A stretch of DNA of 64,000 nucleotides from Dictyobacter alpinus (lineage in GTDB: Bacteria; Chloroflexota; Ktedonobacteria; Ktedonobacterales; Ktedonobacteraceae). This document shows positions 58,284 through 64,000 of this stretch, in pieces. A model generated the notes under the pieces. That model was not told the DNA's origin. It saw nothing but the letters and a program-made list of their open reading frames with translations, and did not search any database. The DNA is taken from NCBI RefSeq assembly GCF_003967575.1, contig NZ_BIFT01000001.1, positions 806,001 to 870,000 on the forward strand, written 5' to 3'. The stretch's first letter is position 1, and each line of letters opens with the position of its first letter. The translations under genes and the position numbers were made by a program.

Positions 58284-58934
58284 TTATTGGAAACGAGCAT
58301 AAGATCTGGGAACAATAGCATTAAGTCGATAAGCCAGATCATCTATATTCGATAATGCACCATTCAAATGCACGTGGTGACCGCCATGCAACATCAGCTT
58401 GATACGAGCAGTTGGTACAGGCCTAAAGCTCTGATCATCACCAGCCTGCCACGGTTGATAAGATATCTGGAAGATCTCTGGCCAGCGTACAATCTGGCTT
58501 CGGCCATGTATCTGCTTGATCAAGCCATCCCGGTACAGGTAAACACGCTGCTGGCGATTACGTGGGCTGATCACTGGCCAGTTTCCCCATTTTCGCCTTG
58601 TGGAAGTACTATAGGCAATCACAAGCGGCAAGATTATTGTCGGAAGTGGATAGAAAGAATAATAAGAAAAAAAGTGGAATAAATTTAATGCCATCAGAAC
58701 AATGTATATGATATTTAACAGCATGTAAACAAGCGCAGCGCTAAGGATAAGAGCCTGGATCCTATAACGGCGAATATCTTTCTGCGTATATACAACATAA
58801 TATGCGGCCTCTAAAGATCCCAGTTGGTTACGCTCACCTAATTGCTGGCCCTCTCCAGGTGGAGTTGCTTCCATGGCAGAATATTGCTCTATCACTATTC
58901 TGTTCTCCTTTGACGGTATATTTATGCTTCCCAT
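58284..58934 (-). CDS. Two-TM membrane protein with PH-like C-terminal domain
   Basis: A 216-residue protein. The first 60 residues are polar. Two hydrophobic segments follow (ILSAALVYMLLNIIYIVLMA and SFYPLPTIILPLVIAYS). The C-terminal 90 residues form a likely PH-like beta sandwich (VYLYRDGLIKQIHGRSQIVR, WPEIFQISYQPW, RIKLMLHGGHHVHLNGALSN). The function is unknown. A later start at ATG 58874 (MEATPPGEG) is also possible. Confidence 0.68.
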   Translation of the reverse strand: MGSINIPSKENRIVIEQYSAMEATPPGEGQQLGERNQLGSLEAAYYVVYTQKDIRRYRIQALILSAALVYMLLNIIYIVLMALNLFHFFSYYSFYPLPTIILPLVIAYSTSTRRKWGNWPVISPRNRQQRVYLYRDGLIKQIHGRSQIVRWPEIFQISYQPWQAGDDQSFRPVPTARIKLMLHGGHHVHLNGALSNIDDLAYRLNAIVPRSYARFQ

Positions 58935-59171
58935 ACTGAGCTTCAGTCATTCCCTAGAAGTACGACATATAAAGAAAAAAGGATTCAAGTGCAACATCAA
59001 TGGCATTTATTTTATTTACGCTAAAAGGTGTAGCAGAAATCTGTGAATAACAAGAAAAAGCTCTTGATTGTAGATCAACTAGCTATAGGAAGAGGTCACG
59101 CCATACGCTATAATAGTGGAAAGAATGACGGAAGGTACTCACCTATATCATTACATACTTGAGGGAAGACC

Positions 59172-59672
59172 ATGTCCAATATAGATCATCCTCATGTTCC
59201 AGCTCTAGAGCCAGGACAGATCCTACCAGCCTTTAGCCTACCAGGGGCAGATGGTATGCCTCATAGTCCGTGGGATTATAAGCAGCGAGAACATCTAGTA
59301 ATTCTCTTTTTAACGGATGTTTCCTCAGCAACTGAGCGGGCTTTGTTGCAGGATTATGCACGCGCCTATGCTAATTTTCGCGAAGAGCAATGTGCCGTAC
59401 TTGCGGTTACAGCCAATGCGGTACTGATGAATCTGCAAACTCAGGAAGAATTACGCCTGCCGTTTCCATTGCTCTCGGATGTGCAAGGAAAGGTAATTAC
59501 GCGCTATACGCAATGGAATGCTACGGAGCATACTTTATTGCCATGCATCATACTGGCAGATCGCTATAGCGCCCTCTATCGACGCTGGATCGCAGAAAAT
59601 ATCAGCGATTTGCCCGGCTCACAAGAGCTGTTGGATAGTTTACAATACCTGAATAAACTGTGTACTCCATAA
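59172..59672 (+). CDS. Peroxiredoxin-like protein lacking the catalytic cysteine
   Basis: A 166-residue thioredoxin-fold protein of AhpC/TSA type: LEPGQILPAFSLPGADGMPH at the start, LVILFLTDVSSATERALLQD, and PFPLLSDVQGKVITRY. The peroxidatic Cys that should follow FLTDV is replaced by Ser-Ser; the remaining cysteines (QCAVLA, LPCIIL, LCTP) are elsewhere. It is therefore not a typical peroxidase. A redox-sensor, chaperone or degenerate role is possible. Confidence 0.8.
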   Translation: MSNIDHPHVPALEPGQILPAFSLPGADGMPHSPWDYKQREHLVILFLTDVSSATERALLQDYARAYANFREEQCAVLAVTANAVLMNLQTQEELRLPFPLLSDVQGKVITRYTQWNATEHTLLPCIILADRYSALYRRWIAENISDLPGSQELLDSLQYLNKLCTP

Positions 59673-59791
59673 GTAGTCCATTTTCTGATGCTACAGATAC
59701 CACACTAGCTGTAATTATCTATTAATGCGTATGTATAAATAAGCGCGGATCAGAAAAAAAGCATCCTCCCCTCTGTCATGAAAGGATACAT

Positions 59792-61027
59792 ATGACGCAA
59801 CAAAATCCATCACAGGCAACGGAATGGAATCTGACAACCAGACTTGTCCATGGAGGTCGCCACAAAGGTGCACATCCTGGTGAGAGTGGCAATCCAACGG
59901 TCCGACCAATCTATGCCAGCACCACATACATGCATGATAATGTTGAGGCACTGGATCAAGCTTTTAGTGGTAAAACAACTGATGGTCAGCCGGCCTATGT
60001 TTATGCTCGTCAGGGGAATCCAAATGCCTATGGCTTTGAGAGCGCTATGGCAAATATTGAGGGCGGTGTAGGGGCAGTCGCATTTGGATCTGGGATGGCT
60101 GCGATGCATGCAGCCTTACTGGCGGCTGGACTGACAACAGGCACAAAAATCGTTGCCTCACAGGATCTCTATGGTCCTACGATCACCCTGTTGCGGAAGT
60201 TATTTTCTACCATCGGGACACAATTAGTGCTGGCAGATTTTTGCCAACCAGAGATCTATGAGCTGATTCGTAATGAAGAACCAGACGTTATTTATGTTGA
60301 GACCGTTTCCAATCCTCTCACCAGGATCGTGGATCTCGATGCGATCAGTGCAGTAGCTCAGGAAATTGGTGCAGTCACGATTGTGGATAGCACCTTTAGT
60401 ACACCATATCTAGTCAGACCAATCGAACATGGCTTTGATCTGGTCATCCATAGCACAACCAAATATATCGGTGGACATGGCGATAGCACGGGCGGAATTG
60501 TGATTAGCGCCAAAAATACGCTGCTCAATCAACTGCGTGATTATAGTAATCTGCTTGGTGCTATGCTGAGTCCTTTTGAGGCACATCTCATGTCGCGTGG
60601 TCTGCGCACCCTCTCATTACGTATGGAGCGCCAGTGCAACAATGCAATGGAGGTCGCACGCTTCCTCCAACAGCATCCGGCCGTTGCGCAGGTACACTAT
60701 CCTGGATTGCCTGAACATCCATCCCACCAACTGGCAAGCAAGTTAATGGATCATGAACAATTCGGTGGACTTCTGGCCTTTGAACTCCAGGCTCAATCCC
60801 GTGAAGCAGTTTTTCGCTTCATAGATAAACTAGAGTTGTGTATTTCAGCCACCTCGCTAGGAGATGTCTTTACGCTGGTCAGCTATCCTCCCATCTCATC
60901 ACATCGAACCTTAAATGCCGCTGAACTTCATAAGATGGGCATCAGTAATGGCTGCGTGCGCTTATCTGTTGGTATTGAGGATGTCAAAGATATCATCAGT
61001 GATCTGCATCAGGCACTCGCCTATTAA
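59792..61027 (+). CDS. Cys/Met-metabolism PLP enzyme (gamma-synthase or gamma-lyase type)
   Basis: A 411-residue fold-type I PLP enzyme. Signatures: TRLVHGGRHKGAHPGESGNP, PIYASTTYMH, AFGSGMAAMHAAL (phosphate binding), YVETVSNP, and the lysine in HSTTKYIGGHGDSTGG. It could be a methionine gamma-lyase, cystathionine gamma-synthase or O-acetylhomoserine sulfhydrylase; the lack of a diagnostic cysteine near the active site argues somewhat against the lyase. No cofactor or sulfur partner gene is adjacent. The start ATG follows GAAAGGAT. Confidence 0.88.
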   Translation: MTQQNPSQATEWNLTTRLVHGGRHKGAHPGESGNPTVRPIYASTTYMHDNVEALDQAFSGKTTDGQPAYVYARQGNPNAYGFESAMANIEGGVGAVAFGSGMAAMHAALLAAGLTTGTKIVASQDLYGPTITLLRKLFSTIGTQLVLADFCQPEIYELIRNEEPDVIYVETVSNPLTRIVDLDAISAVAQEIGAVTIVDSTFSTPYLVRPIEHGFDLVIHSTTKYIGGHGDSTGGIVISAKNTLLNQLRDYSNLLGAMLSPFEAHLMSRGLRTLSLRMERQCNNAMEVARFLQQHPAVAQVHYPGLPEHPSHQLASKLMDHEQFGGLLAFELQAQSREAVFRFIDKLELCISATSLGDVFTLVSYPPISSHRTLNAAELHKMGISNGCVRLSVGIEDVKDIISDLHQALAY

Positions 61028-61064
61028 GATAGTCTCTGATTCCTATGAAATCTACGGATCGCTG

Positions 61065-61117
61065 ATCATTGTTTTCGCGCCTCCAGCGCTCCAAGGTTCG
61101 CGCCTCCAGCGCTTCAA
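61065..61117. repeat. Short direct repeat
   Basis: TTCGCGCCTCCAGCGCT is repeated, the second copy directly after the first with slight change (CCAAGG and TCAAAG endings). It lies next to the long hairpin and is probably part of the same intergenic element. Confidence 0.6.
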
Positions 61118-61121
61118 AGTT

Positions 61122-61178
61122 TTTTAAGTGTGGTGTCAAAATATGAGCTTTGCTCATATTTTGACACCACACTTAAAA
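61122..61178. repeat. Perfect 27-base-pair inverted repeat
   Basis: TTTTAAGTGTGGTG followed by TCAAAATATGAGC (61122-61148) pairs perfectly with 61152-61178 around a three-base loop. Its stem resembles a long terminator, but no T run or GC-rich core matches that role. Confidence 0.8.
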
Positions 61179-61313
61179 GAAGGATGGGCCCTTCAGGGCC
61201 CGCGTGCGGCTGGTTGTCTGTTCCTCGGTAAGAGTAGCAATCAAACACTATTTACAATATAAAAAGATGATTGCTGGTAAAACGGATATGTATGCGATCT
61301 CGCCTCTAAACAG

Positions 61314-62312
61314 TTACTTTGTATGTCGAATATATCTACCAGGAATCAAATCCTCACCATCACCACCGGCTGAAGAGGCCATCACATTTAATCCTTCTGT
61401 CTTAGGATTAACGACCAATCCATTATTTAATGAGCGCACACCTTCAAAACTGCGGGCAATCTCCTCGGCGTCAGCCTTCTGCTGAGCTGTGCGAACAGAA
61501 CCACTCAGGCGAACATGGCCTAAACGAGGATAGACACCAATTGGCAGGTCACGGGTACGCTCGTCGCGACCCAGGGCCATTGCCAGGTCAGCGGCCAGTT
61601 CATCGTCTCCAATCAGACGATTCTTGATCTCAAGCAATCCCTGTACACCCGACGCCTGGTCCTCAACCATATCACCACGCAACGAGCTAGAGATATTACC
61701 ATCCATATATAACACACTGTCCAACACGCGGAATCTCATGCCAGGAAAATCAACGTGTATAGGGGTCATATCAAAAATTACCGCCTCAACTTCACGCTGA
61801 AGATCTTCGTCGGTGCGGTACGCAGGTAATGTCTGGAAAATAGGTTCAGGCACATTTGCACTAATAGTATCATTATCAACTTTAACAATATATTCTGGAC
61901 GTAGCAAAAGATCCTGGTTGGCTCGCAGCGAATGTGCGACTATATAAGCCAATTCACCGGTCTGAGGATGTGCTGCGACAAGCTTCAATGTACCCTTTGC
62001 ATTCGAACCAGATTCCTGGACAGAGCTACGCGCATCTAAAACCGCGCCTGTAGCCTGCGTTGAGGCCACAGCCAGTTCTTCACGGGTCATAGTAACAACG
62101 ATGCCATTACCAGAAGCTGTCTCAACGGCTGAAAAAGGTACATAAACTGTTTTACCAAAAAAACGACCCGTTTTCACGCCCACAGAAAGAATTCGTCGTG
62201 AACTGGGGTCTATGCCCAAATGGGAAAGGGTTCCGCCTTCTCCATTAGAGCAAACGACTTTACCTCCAAAATGGAATGTCTCCATCTCAGAGATCCGAGT
62301 TGATTTGTCCAT
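61314..62312 (-). CDS. PRC-barrel and BON-domain protein
   Basis: A 332-residue protein. The N-terminal part (about 15-75) is PRC-barrel-like: GKVVCSNGEGGTLSHLGIDP, SRRILSVGVKTGRFFGKTVYVPFSAVE. A second PRC-like part follows near 107-155 (KGTLKLVAAHPQTGELAYIV). The C-terminal half has two BON domains, LLEIKNRLIGDDELAADLAM and HVRLSGSVRTAQQKADAEEI, ending GVRSLNNGLVV. BON domains bind membranes or phospholipids; the protein is soluble and without signal. A role in envelope stress is inference. Confidence 0.8.
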   Translation of the reverse strand: MDKSTRISEMETFHFGGKVVCSNGEGGTLSHLGIDPSSRRILSVGVKTGRFFGKTVYVPFSAVETASGNGIVVTMTREELAVASTQATGAVLDARSSVQESGSNAKGTLKLVAAHPQTGELAYIVAHSLRANQDLLLRPEYIVKVDNDTISANVPEPIFQTLPAYRTDEDLQREVEAVIFDMTPIHVDFPGMRFRVLDSVLYMDGNISSSLRGDMVEDQASGVQGLLEIKNRLIGDDELAADLAMALGRDERTRDLPIGVYPRLGHVRLSGSVRTAQQKADAEEIARSFEGVRSLNNGLVVNPKTEGLNVMASSAGGDGEDLIPGRYIRHTK

Positions 62313-62595
62313 CTATCGTCTAACCTCATCTTGATTACTCAACCAATACAACCTGAAACAAGCTATATCGTTATACTAATGTGAGTGTAGCACTTTATAC
62401 TCGTGAATGACAAGATACATCACCACCGTATGGCGACGGTACGCTTATTATATATACATCTATTACGCACCGCAAAAAGAAAGATGGACAGGCCAATACG
62501 GCCTGCTTCAGACAGAGGAAAAAATGAGTCATCCCAAATTTTTGGAACAAAAGTCCAAAACCGGGGTGCAGGGGCGGAGCGCCCTGCCGGGGGTG
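62313..62595. other. Intergenic stretch with a dispersed GC-rich repeat, left of the IS element
   Basis: The segment near 62548-62595 (CAAAACCGGGGTGCAGGGGC, then GGAGCGCCCTGCCGGGGGTG) is GC-rich and repeat-like. It resembles the dispersed elements common in Ktedonobacter. No gene is supported. Confidence 0.45.
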
Positions 62596-64000
62596 CTGAC
62601 TTTTTATCACAAATCTAGTTGATTCGAAAGGAGGGAGGCGAGTTGCACTCCCTGCAACACGTTCTGGATATACATCCATCCCAGCCACAAGGTTTTCCAT
62701 CCGGGTGGACCATCGCCTTTGCGACCCAAGTAGCCACCTTGACGTGCAATGCCATGCCAGCATTGCCGCACTGTCATGGTTTGTGCTGGATGCCCACTCA
62801 AATGAGCCACCACCAGCACAATGTCAGTGGGTATCACTACCCGCGCCAACTCGTCAGGACATTGACGCGAAAGCACGCGCAATTGCAACAAGCGCACGGC
62901 AATGGGGGCAATGATGCCCAACAATGTTCGCAATCCCTCGTAATCTCGAATCTCTCGTTCTTCCATATGGCATCCCGTTTTGAGACCTTGGTGATAGTCC
63001 TCAACAATCCAACGCCTGCGATACCACGCGACCCGTTCTTGAGCCTGAGTGGCTGTGGTGGTGGGAATCGAGCTCAACAAGATCCAGTCCAAGGCTTCAA
63101 CCCCTTCCGGGGGATCAGGTTCCCATGCGCGGATCACCCAGATCACCAGCGGACGCCACTGGTTGGCTTCCCGGGTGCGGGGAGGCAACAGACGCACACA
63201 CTGCCAACTCACTGCCAAAAGGACCTTGCGGGTCGGGTGTTTCTGGCTACACTTGAGCTCCATCCACATGCTCGATCGAATAGGCATCTGCTTGACCATC
63301 TCCAGCAAATGCAGCGTTGGGCTACGATGATGATGCGATCGTGGAGGCACAGGTGCCTCCCCCTGTTCCACCAACAGATCAATACAGCGATCTTCATAGG
63401 CCCGGACGAGAAAATCACACCCCTGCTCTCGGCATTGGCGCATGAACGAAAAGATGTCACTGTAGCGGTCGCCCACATGAATCCATTGACAGCCAACAGG
63501 AGGCGAGCCCAGTGTGAGCACACTACGTTCCCATACCTCCGATTCCCGTTCGCGTTTCCAGCGTTGCTGTTTGCTCTCTTTCTCAGGGGCTGGCTGGCGC
63601 AAAAAGGGTTCTTGATGAGCCAATCCCAACAACTGATCATGCTGGGGGACAACAGCCAGGACGCTTTGCAACAGAAAGCCGTGATGCGTTCCATTTCCAA
63701 TGGGTCCCAGTCCACGTGTCGTAGGATGAGCCTGGTAATCCATCTCCGTGGTATCCTGAATCAACAAGACTTGCCGATGCTGGTGGCAGGCTTGTCGTGT
63801 GTGCTCCCAATGGGGGGCAACCAGACGTTCATACGAGGTATGCGACGAATGCACAAATCGATAGGACGCTTGCAAAGCCGCTGGGTTCAATACACCAGGC
63901 AGAGACGCTTGTGGATTCTGCGCCAGATGAAACGCAAGATCGACGGCACGCTTCACACGACGTGGATCGCCCAGTTGGACCGAGCCAAAGGTTGCTTGGG
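62596..64000 (-). mobile_element. IS50/Tn5-like IS4-family element, cut by window end
   Basis: The left end CTGACTTTTTATCACAAATC (62596-62615) matches the start of the Tn5 outer end (CTGACTCTTATACACAAGT) in most positions and lies 11 bases from the transposase stop codon, as in IS50-like elements. The other end and the 9-base target duplication are outside the window. Confidence 0.75.
62607..64000 (-). CDS. IS4-family (IS50-like) transposase, 5' end outside window
   Basis: At least 464 residues: the frame stays open past 63956 to the window edge (FGSVQLGDPRRVKRAVDLA-like start of the Tn5 family). The DDE residues lie in LLIQDTTEMDYQ, GDRYSDIFSF and the YREK motif WYRRRWIVEDYHQGLKTG (Y-x2-R-x3-E-x6-K). 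The C terminus ends in LLSNQLDL. The protein cuts and joins the ends of its own element by cut-and-paste. No frameshift is seen within the visible part, so the element may be active. Confidence 0.92.
   Translation of the reverse strand, partial: QATFGSVQLGDPRRVKRAVDLAFHLAQNPQASLPGVLNPAALQASYRFVHSSHTSYERLVAPHWEHTRQACHQHRQVLLIQDTTEMDYQAHPTTRGLGPIGNGTHHGFLLQSVLAVVPQHDQLLGLAHQEPFLRQPAPEKESKQQRWKRERESEVWERSVLTLGSPPVGCQWIHVGDRYSDIFSFMRQCREQGCDFLVRAYEDRCIDLLVEQGEAPVPPRSHHHRSPTLHLLEMVKQMPIRSSMWMELKCSQKHPTRKVLLAVSWQCVRLLPPRTREANQWRPLVIWVIRAWEPDPPEGVEALDWILLSSIPTTTATQAQERVAWYRRRWIVEDYHQGLKTGCHMEEREIRDYEGLRTLLGIIAPIAVRLLQLRVLSRQCPDELARVVIPTDIVLVVAHLSGHPAQTMTVRQCWHGIARQGGYLGRKGDGPPGWKTLWLGWMYIQNVLQGVQLASLLSNQLDL

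Noticed and set aside
59673..59791. SAM riboswitch ahead of the Cys/Met PLP enzyme
   Set aside because: The leader is only 119 bases and shows none of the conserved paired elements of known SAM riboswitches.

Overview
The window looks like a chromosomal segment of a Ktedonobacteria-type Chloroflexota bacterium. This is inferred from the gene repertoire: many GAF-domain regulators, F420-type enzymes, a deoxyhypusine-synthase-like polyamine enzyme, an S53 peptidase, abundant transposase and integrase remnants of Ktedonobacter type, and dispersed GC-rich repeats. The organism is not proven by any marker gene here. Composition is moderate in GC, with AT-rich intergenic regions. No rRNA gene and no CRISPR array was seen.

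Layout. 1-6,900 is a worn accessory region. It holds an Ada-like zinc protein, a truncated SpoU-type RNA methyltransferase, a GNAT acetyltransferase, a frameshifted luciferase-like oxidoreductase, a PPOX/F420 protein, an intact Tet(M)-like ribosomal protection protein with an odd start region, a truncated RibD/DHFR-like gene, a CheB/CheR-kinase scrap and a HicB antitoxin. 6,878-9,733 is a 951-residue protein joining a DDE transposase to a tyrosine recombinase; it lies beside tRNA-Gly and tRNA-Pro. 10,200-17,140 is a signalling block: response regulator, XRE-GAF regulator, an NtrC-like regulator and kinase pair, and membrane proteins. 17,200-22,780 holds cytosine deaminase and cytosine permease with a divergent GAF/PucR-like regulator. 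22,850-25,090 holds a TetR regulator and a zinc sensor-exporter pair. 25,184-29,008 holds a membrane kinase, a response regulator and a ROK protein.

29,380-46,875 is mostly housekeeping and cell-surface genes: ErpA/IscA, a subtilase, an M20 peptidase, TrxB, class I aldolase, a DUF4397 secreted protein, an ECF sigma factor with a translationally coupled membrane beta-propeller protein, a zinc-ribbon membrane protein, a lipoprotein sedolisin and UvrB. 47,259-50,191 is a polyamine block (deoxyhypusine/homospermidine synthase-like, SpeD-like pyruvoyl decarboxylase, agmatinase) with a phased repeat array ahead of the decarboxylase. 50,868-53,436 holds a Tyr/Arg/Asn-rich disordered protein and a PflX-like radical SAM protein. 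53,640-55,392 is a polyprenyl diphosphate synthase with MenG methyltransferase (menaquinone). 55,477-62,312 holds a NUDIX and Mrp pair, YceI, a cysteine-free peroxiredoxin-like protein, a Cys/Met PLP enzyme and a PRC/BON protein. The right edge is an IS50/Tn5-like IS4-family element running off the window.

The most unusual items are the DDE-tyrosine recombinase fusion, the likely arginine-agmatine-putrescine-homospermidine route with its phased operator-like array, the disordered PAYGNR-repeat protein, the NtrC-like regulator with a changed GAFTGA loop, and a cytosine deaminase with serine where E. coli CodA has Asp314.
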